Part shown: in pieces, positions 1 to 8,728 of the stretch
Layout: every line of letters starts with the position of its first letter
Numbering within the stretch: position 1 is the first letter of the stretch
Assembly (NCBI GenBank): GCA_024276295.1
Contig: JAJRXN010000211.1
Span: 1 to 9,554, forward strand
Reading direction: 5' to 3'
Source of the DNA: Acidobacteriota bacterium
Lineage (GTDB): Bacteria; Acidobacteriota; Polarisedimenticolia; J045
Length of the DNA: 9,554 bases
The notes under the pieces: generated by a model
What the model saw: the letters and a program-made list of their open reading frames with translations, nothing else
Database searches by the model: none
Told to the model about the DNA's origin: nothing
Made by a program: the position numbers and the translations under genes

Positions 1-300
1 CCACTCGGCCGGCGCCACCTCGTCGATGCGATGAAACGGCCCGCCGACGCCGGCGCAGTTGACCAGCACGTCGATCGGCCCGAGCCGCGCCTCGGTCTCG
101 TCGACGAGCCGCCCGGTCGCCTCCGGATCTGCGACGTCCCCCTGCAGCGCGAGCGACGGCCCGGCGGCGTCGCCTTCGTCGGGCGGGGCGATGTCGAGGC
201 CGGCGACGGCGAAGCCGTCGTCGGCGAGCCGCCGGACGATCGCGCGCCCGATGCCGCCCCGGCTGCCGGTCACCAGCGCCACGCTCCGGGGCCGGTTCAC
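1..300 (-). CDS. Short-chain dehydrogenase/reductase, N-terminal part (cut by left edge)
   Basis: This is the first 100 codons of a classical SDR, an NAD(P)H-dependent oxidoreductase with a Rossmann fold, probably cytoplasmic. The cofactor-binding motif TGSRGGIG lies at residues 11-18, an acidic residue follows strand beta-2 (D36), GDV is at 54-56, and NCAG at 81-84 corresponds to the family NNAG motif. The catalytic Ser/Tyr/Lys lie beyond the window. I chose GTG at 300 because it overlaps the TGA of the preceding gene as GTGA, has GGAGG (CCTCC at 307-311 on the plus strand) 6 nt upstream, and places the Rossmann motif at the normal distance from the N-terminus. It resembles FabG/PhaB-type 3-oxoacyl reductases, but the substrate cannot be told. 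Arg14 in the glycine loop suggests NADPH, while D36 suggests NADH, so cofactor choice is open. It is the last visible gene of the five-gene minus-strand block. Confidence 0.9.
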   Translation of the reverse strand, partial: MNRPRSVALVTGSRGGIGRAIVRRLADDGFAVAGLDIAPPDEGDAAGPSLALQGDVADPEATGRLVDETEARLGPIDVLVNCAGVGGPFHRIDEVAPAEW

Positions 301-980
301 AGCACGCCTCCGCGCGGCATCACCGTCACTTCCGTGACGTGGGCCCCGGGCGGCGTCTCGAGCAGATCGGCGATCAGCGGCGCGAGCGCCGCGGCGGGCA
401 TCATGCGGGCGCGATCGAACGACTCCTCGCGCCCGTCCCACAGCGGCGTGTCGACCGCTCCGGGATGGACCAGCGTCACCCGGATCCCGTCGGCGCGGAA
501 CTCCTCGGCGGCGACCAGGGCGAGCATCCGCTGCGCGGCCTTGGCGGCGCCGTACGAACCGCAGCCGGGAAAGGCCCGCGTCGCGGCGATCGAACCGACG
601 ATCACGATCGAGCCGTCGCGCCCCAGCGCGCCGCGCAGGCGGCGCAGCAGTCGCAGCGTTCCGACGACGTGCTCGTCGAGGTCGTCCCGGATCGCGACCG
701 GATCGAGGGCGGCGACGTCCGCGAACCGGCCGCCCCCGTGGGCCAGCACCGCGTCGTCGAGGCGGCCATCGCGCGCCGTGATCGCGTCGATCGCCGTCGC
801 GATCGAGCGCTCGTCGCGCACGTCGAGCCGGAGGGTGCGGGCGTCCGGATCGTCGGTCAGGCGTCGCGAACCGGTCCAGCAGCGCGCGCCGCGCCGGCGC
901 AGTTCGCCGGCCACCGCGCCGCCGATGCCGCCCGTCCCGCCGGTCACCAGGACGGCACGCCGCGTCTTCCGTGCGTTCAT
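297..980 (-). CDS. Short-chain dehydrogenase/reductase with atypical active-site residues
   Basis: This is a complete 227-residue SDR, slightly shorter than the usual 240-260. TGGTGGIG at 13-20 binds the dinucleotide. SR at 38-39 after beta-2 suggests NADPH. LDV at 52-54 contacts the adenine ring. Catalytic Ser130 (VGSIAA), Tyr143 and Lys147 (YGAAK) are present, followed by HPGAVDT at 172-178. Two positions differ from the family: the NNAG motif reads AHGGG (80-84), and the helix alpha-4 Asn of the catalytic tetrad appears to be His104 (EHVVGT). The reaction is probably reduction of a carbonyl or oxidation of an alcohol; the substrate is unknown. The ATG at 980 overlaps the upstream M16 gene's TGA as ATGA. 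Its Shine-Dalgarno (CCTCC at 991-995 on the plus strand) is embedded in that gene's last codons. The 3' end overlaps the next SDR as GTGA. The two neighbouring SDRs differ clearly in sequence and are not a recent duplication. Confidence 0.93.
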   Translation of the reverse strand: MNARKTRRAVLVTGGTGGIGGAVAGELRRRGARCWTGSRRLTDDPDARTLRLDVRDERSIATAIDAITARDGRLDDAVLAHGGGRFADVAALDPVAIRDDLDEHVVGTLRLLRRLRGALGRDGSIVIVGSIAATRAFPGCGSYGAAKAAQRMLALVAAEEFRADGIRVTLVHPGAVDTPLWDGREESFDRARMMPAAALAPLIADLLETPPGAHVTEVTVMPRGGVL

Positions 981-2415
981 CGCTCGAAGACCTCCTCGAC
1001 GGGCACGATCGAGATCCGCTCCTCCGCGACGACGAGCGGACGTTCGAGGTAGCGCCGGTCGGCCTCGAGGACCTCCGGCGGCTTCGGCGTGCGGTACGCC
1101 GGAGCCTCGGCCTCGCCCCGCGCCAGGGCCGACGCAAGGCGCTCCGGAGTGCCGGTGACGATCGCGATCCCCAGCCGGTCGGGCCGCATCGCCCGGCGGG
1201 CGCCTTCGGTGATCTCGTCGGCCGGCAGTTCGCGCGCCAGGCGTCGCAGCCGGGCGAGATGGCCTTCGGTGCGCAGGCCGAAGGCCAGGTCGTCGAGCGC
1301 ATGGCCGAGGCGGTCCATCGCCGACGCCTCGTGGTGATGGCGGTAGCGCTCGTTGAATGCGCGGATCGTCTCGAGGTCCCGCCCGGGAATGCCGCGTTCG
1401 ACCAGCCGGTCGATCTCGGCCAGCGCGGCGCGGATCGCGAACAGGGCGCAGGGGTTGGCCAGCGTGCGGATCCAGACCTCGAACAACTGGGAGCGGCGGA
1501 TCACGCCCGGCGGCGGGAACTGGTTCGCACCGGCCCCGGGAAACGCCTCGAGGTAGGCGTAGTCGCCATAGTTCAGGCCGCGGCGTTCCCGCAGCACCTC
1601 GAACAGCCGGCCGACGGAACTGCGATGCTCGCCGAGCCAGGATGTCGCCAGCGCGGCCCCGTAGAACGGAGTCTCTCCGCGTCGCAGCCCGAGCGGACGG
1701 CCGATGCTGATCGAGGCATCGGCTTCCGGCTTGGCGACGAGGATCGCGGTCACCCCTTCGGAGAGCGCTGGTCCCGGCGCGGGCGAGAGGACCAGCGCCG
1801 GACCTGCCGGCAGGTCGGACAGGGCCCGTTCGATCCGGGAGACGAGCCCCGGCGGCACCGAACCCGCAAGGCCCCAGCTCACGGCGCGGAAGCGGTACCA
1901 GCGCTCGTGGAAGTCGAGCAGGTCCCGGCGGGTGATCGCCTCGAGTCCCGCGACGGTTCCCGTCGGCGGATGCCGGTAACCGGTGCCGGCGAACGCCAGC
2001 GACCACAGGGCCGCCTTGCCGAGTTCCTCGTCGTCGGCCCAGCGCAGCCGGTGCCGGATCGCCGCCAGTGCGGCGGTGCGGTGCCGTGCGAGGTCCTCCT
2101 CGCGGAAGCCGGGCGAGACCAGCATCTCCGCGAGCAGGTCGGCCGCCGTCCCGGCGTGCTCGCGCGGAACGCGCACGCGAAAGCAGGTCCACTCGCGGTC
2201 CACCGCGACGACGGGAACCGCGCCGGTCGGATACCAGGCATCGAGCAGTTCGACGTAGCTCCGGCGCTTCGAGCCGCCCGCGCCGATCATCCGGGCGACG
2301 ATCCGCGCCAGCCCCTCCCTTCCGGCCGGATCCTCCGACGATCCGACCCGGAACCGCACCTCGATGGCGACGGTCGGTTCGTCGGGGATCGGCAGCAGCA
2401 GCGGTCCGCCGGTGA

Positions 2416-2419
<4 letters not shown>
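977..2419 (-). CDS. M16 family peptidase-like protein, non-zinc partner subunit
   Basis: This 480-residue protein has the M16 (pitrilysin/processing-peptidase) two-domain layout but no zinc site. Where the partner has GFAHFFEH, this chain has GLARIVAR (36-43), with Arg39 and Arg43 replacing both histidines and Ala42 the glutamate. The second half keeps the substrate-binding Arg/Tyr pair of M16 C-terminal domains in RERRGLNYGDY (277-287; Arg280 and Tyr284). The C-terminus ends in a family-like tail, PKPPEVLEADRR (456-467) then IVPVEEVFE. There is no signal peptide, so it is probably cytoplasmic. The chain starts almost directly in the first beta strand, so the usual N-terminal segment is shortened. 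GTG at 2419 overlaps the preceding stop as GTGA and has GAGGG (CCCTC at 2426-2430) 6 nt upstream. In known M16B heterodimers, such as the Sphingomonas SPH2681/SPH2682 pair, the non-zinc chain supplies the Arg/Tyr pair; I infer the same role here. Confidence 0.9.
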
Positions 2420-3680
<1,261 letters not shown>

Positions 3681-3684
<4 letters not shown>

Positions 3685-6110
3685 CGCCCCGCGTCTCCGG
3701 CGCCCGGCTCGAGCACCAGCCGGTACGCCGTCGGGCCGGGAAGGAACGGCACCCGGGTCCCGGCGGCCCAGTCGTCGTGCTCGGAGCGGTAGAACGGCGA
3801 GAGCAGGTGCCCGCTCTGCCCGCAGGGCATGTGGAAGATCCCCTCGTCCTCGGCGCCGGGCGCGACGACCAGCCGCTCCGAGGCGCCGAACGTCGGACCC
3901 TGGACGCGCGGCATGAACGCGTCGCCGGGAAGCTGCCGCGGCGGCATGTCGAACAGCTCGCCGAGGAATCCGGGCAGCGCCCAGCTCAGCGGATGGCGCG
4001 GGCGGCAGGTGTTCCGCTCGCCCCACGTGCGCTCCGCCAGCGGCCGGCCCCGCGCGGCCAGCTCCGAGGCGACGTGATCGGCCGCGGCGAGCAGCAGCTC
4101 GTCCCAGTCCGCATACCGCGGGTCGAGCAGGTGGGGCGGCCGGGCCGAGACGAGCAGCCACACGCCGGCTTCCCGCTGAAGCAGCGTGCGGGTCGAGACC
4201 GAGGCGCCCGCCTCTTCGGCGCGGGCGACGAACGGAGCGAGCACCCGGCGATGGACCTCGTCGCGGAACGCGCGGACGATCCGGTACCCCGCCGAGTCGG
4301 TCGCGGCCCGTGCGCCCCAGGTCCCGACGAGCCGCTGCATCTCCTGCCGCAGCGGGTCGTCTCCGGCGTGCCGGCCGAGCAGGTCGAGCAGGAGTTCCTG
4401 CCAGCGCCGGAGGAACAGCGCGCGATCGTCGAGCTGCACGGCGAGCAGGTCGTCCGGGTCGAGAACGTCGTCGCGCGCGAGCAGCCCGTCGCGGATCTGT
4501 CGCGCGCGCGCGCCGAGCGCGTAGCCGCCGTCGCCGAGCCGGGCCAGCGCGTCGCCGTCGACGACCCGCGCGTTGGCGGTGACGATCACGCCGCCGGGTG
4601 GATCGACGATGGCCGGGATCTCGTCGCCCGGCAGGAGGCCGTTCCAGCGCTTCGTGCCGTCGGCCATCGAGACCGGGCGCGTTCCGTCGAACCCGATCCG
4701 CCACGGGACCGCGCCCGCGATCGTCCATGCGATCCGGCCGTCGCGTGCAGCCACCTGAAGGTTCTGTGCGGGGATCGTCGTGCGGTGCGCGAAGGCGATC
4801 GCGTCCTCGATCGTGCGCGCCTCGACGAGGTCGCCGAACACCGGAATCCCCGCCCCCGGCAGGTCGGCGACCCACAGCACCGCGTACGGCCGCCCGGCAT
4901 GGTCGCGGCCGGCGACCGGGCCCCAGATCGTCTCGGTCCATTCCAGTTCGACCGGCGCGTTCCCGGCGACCTCGATCGTCTCGTGCCGGGTCTCGAACGG
5001 CCGCGGGCCGTCCGGGGTCAGATAGCGCCGCCTCGGGGCCTCGGGATCCGGCTCGATCAGCACGACGTCGCAGGTGTCGACGTAGGAGTTCGTCAGACCC
5101 CAGGCGATGTCGCCGTTGCTTCCCGCGACGACCGCCGGGACGCCGGGCAGCGTCACGCCGGCCAGCCGGCGCGTGGCGCCTCCGTCGCCGCCTTCGAGCA
5201 CGAGTGACGCGTAGAACCAGGTCGCCGGCACGTCGAGCGGCAGGTGCATGTCGTTGGCCAACAGGGCGGCCCCCCCCGCGGTTCTCCAGCCGGCGACGGC
5301 GAAGGCATTGCTCCCGTGCGCCGGCGCCTCGGGCGCCACGTCGGGGTCGTCCTCCGTCGCGGCCGGCGGGTCCTCGCGGAAGTCGAGGACCTCGGGGCCC
5401 GGGATCGCGGGCGCCGGGCGCGGCGATCCCTCGATCGGGGCGTCCCAGGGCGTCCCCGCCGGGGCGAACAGCGCGGTGATCTCCGGGCCGAGCAGGTCGT
5501 CGAACGCCGCGCGGACGAGGTCGAACGAGCAGCGGTCGTCCTGCAGGAGCAGGGACATCGCGTCCATGACGAGCAGCGAGTCCTCCGGACGCCACGCTTC
5601 GGGATCCGCGCGCAGGACGACGTACGCCGGCGGCGGTGCGCCGAGGGCGCCGAGCCCGGCGTTGACGCCGGCGGCGTACGCTTCGAGCAGCCGCCGTTCG
5701 GGGGCGGCGATCGTCCCGAGCGCCGCCCGGGCGTGCTCGCGGAACCGGTGCCGGCGCGCAGCCCGGTCGCTGGCCACAAGCGCCGGTCCGACCAGCGCCG
5801 CCAGTTCGCCGGCCGCCCTGCGCCGCGACAGGTCCATCTGGAAGAAGCGCTCCTGGCCGTGGAGGAAGCCGAGACCGAAGGCGAGGTCCTCGCGCGAGCG
5901 GGCGCGGATCGTGGCCCGTCCCCGCGCGTCGCGTTCGATCCGTACCGGGGCGCCGGGCCCGGAGACGGCGATCCGGCCCTCGAGCAGCGGCAGGCTCGCC
6001 TGCCAGCGTCCGCGAAGCCACAAAGCTCCCGCGGCCCCCACGCCGGCGACCAGCACGGCGAGCAGCAGGACGAACACCAGCAGCCGGCGCAGCGCGCGGG
6101 AGGTCACCAT
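3681..6110 (-). CDS. Penicillin acylase family protein (S45 Ntn hydrolase), membrane-anchored or exported
   Basis: This is an 809-residue precursor of the penicillin amidase/AHL acylase family. These enzymes cut themselves so that an internal Ser becomes the N-terminal nucleophile, then hydrolyse amide bonds of acylated substrates, usually in the periplasm. Basic residues (RALRRL) followed by a hydrophobic stretch at about 10-32 form a signal peptide or anchor. LGFLHGQERFFQMDL (80-94) is the conserved alpha-chain motif. The nucleophile is Ser267 in HGSNAF, preceded by an acidic, proline-rich linker (about 231-264) that is probably the spacer removed on maturation. Beta-chain motifs follow: LLANDMHLPL (283-292), IAWGLTNSY (335-343), WTETIWGPV (391-399) and TIPAQNLQVA (445-454). 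The Met in ANDMH replaces the Pro of better-known members and suggests a separate clade. ATG at 6110 has AGGA 8 nt upstream and gives a proper signal. It is the first gene of the five-gene block. Substrate is not predictable; penicillin is unlikely to be the natural one. Confidence 0.93.
5270..5277 (-). repeat. Homopolymer of 8 G (coding strand) inside the acylase gene
   Basis: Eight consecutive C on the plus strand are read as eight G in the acylase gene, in the codons for Ala278-Gly279-Gly280, about ten residues after the Ser267 nucleophile. The reading frame is intact as given. A one-base slip here would remove nearly the whole beta chain. It may be chance in GC-rich DNA or a slippage site. 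Confidence 0.85.
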
Positions 6111-6215
6111 CCGGGATTTCCTGGCGCCGGAAGCCGCCGCCGACGCTGCGGTCAGCTTATCATCGCGCCGGAAGGTCCCGCCGCGACCCCGGAACGGCGG
6201 CCGGAGGCGGGACCG
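6111..6215. promoter_or_regulatory. Divergent intergenic region with probable back-to-back promoters
   Basis: This 105-nt gap lies between the start of the minus-strand acylase operon and the start of the plus-strand pterin dehydratase gene, so promoters for both must lie here or extend into the genes. The only AT-richer patch is at about 6152-6163. On the plus strand it contains TATCAT (6158-6163), which differs from a sigma-70 -10 hexamer at one position. On the minus strand it reads GATAAG, a 4/6 match. I see no matching -35 hexamer at 16-18 nt on either strand, so the exact promoters are uncertain. Ribosome binding sites flank both sides (AGGA for the acylase, GGAGG at 6203-6207 for the dehydratase). 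Confidence 0.4.
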
Positions 6216-6536
6216 ATGGGAGACCGCAAGATGGCGCGTCCGAGGAAACTGTCCGAGGCCGAGGTCGCCAAGCGACTTCCCGGCATCCCCGGGTGGGAAC
6301 TCCAGGACGGCAAGCTGTGCCGCGAGTTCCGCTTTCCGACGTTCGTGGAGGCGTGTTCGTTCATGAGCGCGATGGCGCTCGTATCCGAGAAGATGGACCA
6401 CCACCCCGAGTGGTGCAATGTCTACGACCGCGTGATGATCGAACTCTCGACGCACGACGCCGGGGGCATCAGCGCACGCGACTTCGAGTGGGCGCGACGC
6501 GCGAACGCGCTCGTCGGAACGGCCGAGGAGGAGTGA
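6216..6536 (+). CDS. phhB: Pterin-4a-carbinolamine dehydratase
   Basis: This is a 106-residue cytoplasmic protein of the PCD/DCoH family, full length for the family. These enzymes dehydrate 4a-hydroxytetrahydrobiopterin after aromatic amino acid hydroxylation so that the pterin can be recycled; some members have a role in molybdopterin metabolism instead. The signature is complete: EKMDHHPEW (58-66), with catalytic His62 and His63, then NVYDRV (68-73), third active-site His80 in STHDAGGIS, and D89 in the closing helix. ATG at 6216 is preceded by GGAGG (6203-6207) at 8 nt. An in-frame ATG at 6231 also has a GGGAG-like element and would give a protein 5 residues shorter. No phenylalanine hydroxylase or pterin gene is visible nearby, so the partner enzyme is elsewhere or the role is different. 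The next gene follows after 97 nt on the same strand. The symbol phhB is given by family; function in this organism is inferred. Confidence 0.93.
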   Translation: MGDRKMARPRKLSEAEVAKRLPGIPGWELQDGKLCREFRFPTFVEACSFMSAMALVSEKMDHHPEWCNVYDRVMIELSTHDAGGISARDFEWARRANALVGTAEEE

Positions 6537-6633
6537 CCCTCCCGTCGCGAGGTCGTTCTCTCCCTGCTCGAGCGCCGCGTGCGCCGGGCACGTGGCGCCC
6601 TTCCGTCCGTGCCGCCCCCGGGAGGAGCAGGCG

Positions 6634-7638
6634 ATGCGCGCCCTGATGATCCTGCTGATGGCCGTCGTCACGACGACTCCGCTGCCGGCCGCCGGCGTGT
6701 CCCGCGAGGGGGAACGGCCGCGTCCGCCGCGGCCGGTGCACACCTACTCGATCGTCGCCCGCGATGCCGCCACCGGGGAACTCGGCGTCGCCGTGCAGAG
6801 CCACTGGTTCCAGGTCGGCACGATCGTTCCGTGGGCCGAGGCGGGCGTCGGGGCGGTCGCCACGCAGTCGTTCGTCGAGCCGAAGTACGGACCGCGCGGC
6901 CTGCAGCTCATGCGCGGCGGCGTGCCGGCGCCGCGGGCGCTCGAAAAGCTCGTCGCCGCCGACGAGGGGCGTGACGTGCGCCAGGTGGCGATGATCGATG
7001 CCGAGGGCCGCGTGGCCGCCTGGACCGGAGAGCGCTGCATCGCCGCGGCGGGGCACATCGAAGGGGACGGCTTTTCGGTCCAGGCCAACCTGATGGCCAA
7101 CGATCGGGTCTGGCCGGCGATGGCCGAGGCGTTCCGCGCGAGCGAAGGCCAGCCGCTGGCCGAGCGGCTGCTCGCCGCGCTGCAGGCGGCCGAGGCGGCG
7201 GGAGGCGACGTGCGCGGCCGGCAGAGTGCGGCGCTGATCGTCGTGCGCGCCGAGACGACCGGCGAACCGTGGCGCGACCGGCTCGTCGACCTGCGCGTCG
7301 ACGACAGCCCGCGACCGCTCGAGGAACTCGCCCGGCTGCTGCGCCTGCACCGCGCGTACGAGTCGATGAACGCGGGAGACGACGCACTCGCGTCCGGCGA
7401 TGCGGCGCGGGCCCTCGATCTGTACGCGGCGGCCGCGGCGCGCGCCCCGGAGATCGTCGAGATCCCGTTCTGGCAGGCGGTGACGCTGGCCGACACCGGC
7501 CGGCTCGAAGAGGCGCTGCCGATCTTCCGGAAGGTCTTCGCGGCCGAGCCGCGCTGGCGCGAGATCCTCGGCCGTCTGCCGGCCGCGGGCCTGCTCGCCG
7601 CCGGGAAGGTCGAGGCGATCCGGAAGGCGATCCCGTAG
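6634..7638 (+). CDS. Secreted DUF1028 protein with TPR-like C-terminal region
   Basis: This 334-residue protein has two parts. Residues 1-21 look like a signal peptide (MRALMILLMAVV, then a small-residue region ending PAAG), so it is probably exported. Residues about 36-225 match DUF1028, a family with an Ntn-hydrolase-like fold and no firmly known reaction: HTYSIVARD (36-44), TGELGVAVQS (47-56), GVGAVATQS (71-79), the QANLM segment (150-154), GRQSAALIVV (195-204) and LVDLRVDD (217-224). Residues about 240-334 are Ala/Leu-rich helices with TPR character: YESMNAGDDALASGDAARAL, then DTGRLEEALPIFRKVF. A short Arg/Pro-rich linker (26-34) separates signal and domain. ATG at 6634 is supported by GGAGGAG (6621-6627) with 6 nt spacing and by the signal peptide it creates; an upstream in-frame ATG at 6592 would bury the signal. 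It lies 97 nt after the dehydratase gene, so an own promoter is possible. I cannot assign a substrate. Confidence 0.88.
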   Translation: MRALMILLMAVVTTTPLPAAGVSREGERPRPPRPVHTYSIVARDAATGELGVAVQSHWFQVGTIVPWAEAGVGAVATQSFVEPKYGPRGLQLMRGGVPAPRALEKLVAADEGRDVRQVAMIDAEGRVAAWTGERCIAAAGHIEGDGFSVQANLMANDRVWPAMAEAFRASEGQPLAERLLAALQAAEAAGGDVRGRQSAALIVVRAETTGEPWRDRLVDLRVDDSPRPLEELARLLRLHRAYESMNAGDDALASGDAARALDLYAAAAARAPEIVEIPFWQAVTLADTGRLEEALPIFRKVFAAEPRWREILGRLPAAGLLAAGKVEAIRKAIP

Positions 7639-7651
7639 GCGGACGCCGGTG

Positions 7652-7677
7652 CGCGCCGGGAACCGGTCCCGGTCGCG
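7652..7677 (+). terminator. Hairpin after the DUF1028 gene, possible terminator
   Basis: CGCG (7652-7655) and CCGGGA (7656-7661) pair with TCCCGG (7667-7672) and CGCG (7674-7677), leaving an ACCGG loop and one bulged T at 7673. It begins 13 nt after the stop codon, a typical terminator place. No T-tract follows (TATCGTAG), so it is not a classical intrinsic terminator. It may aid Rho-dependent ending or RNA stability. Chance is possible at this GC content. Confidence 0.4.
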
Positions 7678-7736
7678 TATCGTAGTCCGGGGCGAGGATC
7701 CCGGTATCGGGCGGCCGGCGCCAGGGAGTACGGGCA

Positions 7737-8621
7737 ATGAACGGCGGACAGGCAGGAACGAAGAGCACGTCGGATGTCCTGGAGGCGCTCTCGGTCGCCT
7801 GGCGGCTGACCTTGGGCGACTTTCTTCAGCTCTGGCTGCTGACGCTGATTCCGGTGGCGGTGATCACGATCACGTTCTTCGTCGGCGGAGCGATTCCCTG
7901 TGTCGGGATGCTGATCTCGCTGCTGGCGCTGGCGCTCGTCAAGCCGCAGTTCCTCGCCGGGTACTTCGCCGCGCTGACCCGGGAGGTCGACGGCGAGCCG
8001 CTCGACTTCAACGACCTGTTCTCCGGCTACCGCGAGCGGCTCGTCCAGTCGCTGGTCGCGATGCTGCCGGTCTACGGGGTCTGGCTCGCCGGCAGCGTGC
8101 TGTCGATGCTCGTCGTCGGGTTTCTCGCATTCGGAACGACGATGCTGCAGGAGGCGATGTACGGTCCGGGGAAGTGGATGCTCTTCCCCGGGAGCTGGGG
8201 GATCGCCGGGCTGCTGGGAGCGATCCTCTACATCGTCCTCGGAGCGCTGTTCCTGTTCGTTCCGCTGGCGGTCTGGGACCACGAGGAGTCCGGCTGGGAG
8301 GCGTTCCTCTCCGCGGCCAGGCTGTCGATGGCCCACATCGGCCAGGCCGTCGCGTTCACCGTGCTGGCAGGGTTGATCTACCTGGTGGCAGCGGTCCTCG
8401 GCATGTTGCTGCTGTGCGTGGGGGTCGTGGTCACGATTCCGTTCGCGACGGCCTGGCTCGGCCTGGCGCTGGTCCTGCTCTACCGGGGCTGGACCGGCCG
8501 CGAGGACGCCCCGACGGTTCCCCGCGCCACGGCGCCGGCGCCTCCCGCGCCACCGCCGCCGCCGGCTCCCGAAGGACCGCCGTCGCCCCCTCCTCCGCCC
8601 GAAGGGCCGGCCCAGCCGTAG
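7737..8621 (+). CDS. Multi-pass membrane protein with proline-rich C-terminal tail
   Basis: This is a 294-residue integral membrane protein of unknown function. Hydrophobic spans are seen at about 28-50, 51-68, 101-125, 153-179 and one long or double span at about 204-250. The hydrophilic stretch TREVDGEPLDFNDLFSGYRE (81-100) leads into the third span. The layout recalls DUF4013/DUF975-type proteins: an amphipathic start (LEALSVAWRLTLGDFLQLW), a short loop with GEPLDFNDLF, and a second similar unit (EAFLSAARLSMAHIGQAVAF). I cannot confirm a family by eye. From about 252 the protein becomes a Pro/Ala-rich tail with a repeated PPPPP-(A)PEGP unit, probably an unstructured extension. ATG at 7737 has GGGAG (7724-7728) 8 nt upstream. 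It is separated by 98 nt and a hairpin from the gene before it, so it is probably its own transcription unit. Confidence 0.85.
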   Translation: MNGGQAGTKSTSDVLEALSVAWRLTLGDFLQLWLLTLIPVAVITITFFVGGAIPCVGMLISLLALALVKPQFLAGYFAALTREVDGEPLDFNDLFSGYRERLVQSLVAMLPVYGVWLAGSVLSMLVVGFLAFGTTMLQEAMYGPGKWMLFPGSWGIAGLLGAILYIVLGALFLFVPLAVWDHEESGWEAFLSAARLSMAHIGQAVAFTVLAGLIYLVAAVLGMLLLCVGVVVTIPFATAWLGLALVLLYRGWTGREDAPTVPRATAPAPPAPPPPPAPEGPPSPPPPPEGPAQP

Positions 8622-8632
8622 CCGAGGCCGGG

Positions 8633-8661
8633 TTGACGGTCCGGCCCGGCCGCGGTAAAGC
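8633..8661 (+). promoter_or_regulatory. Candidate sigma-70-like promoter for the HEAT-like gene
   Basis: TTGACG (8633-8638) matches five of six -35 positions. TAAAGC (8656-8661) lies exactly 17 nt further and matches three of six -10 positions. It sits in the 107-nt gap between the membrane protein gene and the secreted HEAT-like gene and points toward the latter. The -10 is weak, so this is only a candidate. Confidence 0.35.
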
Positions 8662-8683
8662 CCTGTCGGGGCTGGCGGCCAGC
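8659..8683 (+). other. Overlapping short hairpins in the leader of the HEAT-like gene
   Basis: AGCCC (8659-8663) can pair with GGGCT (8669-8673), and GCTGG (8671-8675) can pair with CCAGC (8679-8683). The two share 8671-8673 and so exclude each other. They lie 46-70 nt before the start codon. Such an arrangement can act in attenuation, but short stems arise easily by chance in DNA this rich in G and C. Confidence 0.3.
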
Positions 8684-8728
8684 GGCTGCAGGTCGCCGGA
8701 ACGGGCTGGCGGCGGAGGACGTCCGATC

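Noticed and set aside
1..980. The two SDR genes as a recent tandem duplication
   Set aside because: Outside the Rossmann motif the sequences differ clearly (glycine loop, NNAG region, beta-2 end), so they are distant family members.
6581..6600. Hairpin GCGCC/GGCGC or GGGC/GCCC between the dehydratase and DUF1028 genes as a terminator
   Set aside because: Stems of only 4-5 bp, competing pairings and no T-tract; not better than chance at this GC content.
8654..8700. Resemblance to part of a cyclic-di-GMP-I (GEMM) riboswitch (GGTAAAGCC then GGTCGCCGG)
   Set aside because: The conserved 5' block and the first hairpin with its GNRA loop are missing, and the match is short and GC-rich. A covariance-model search would settle it; a significant hit would reverse this.
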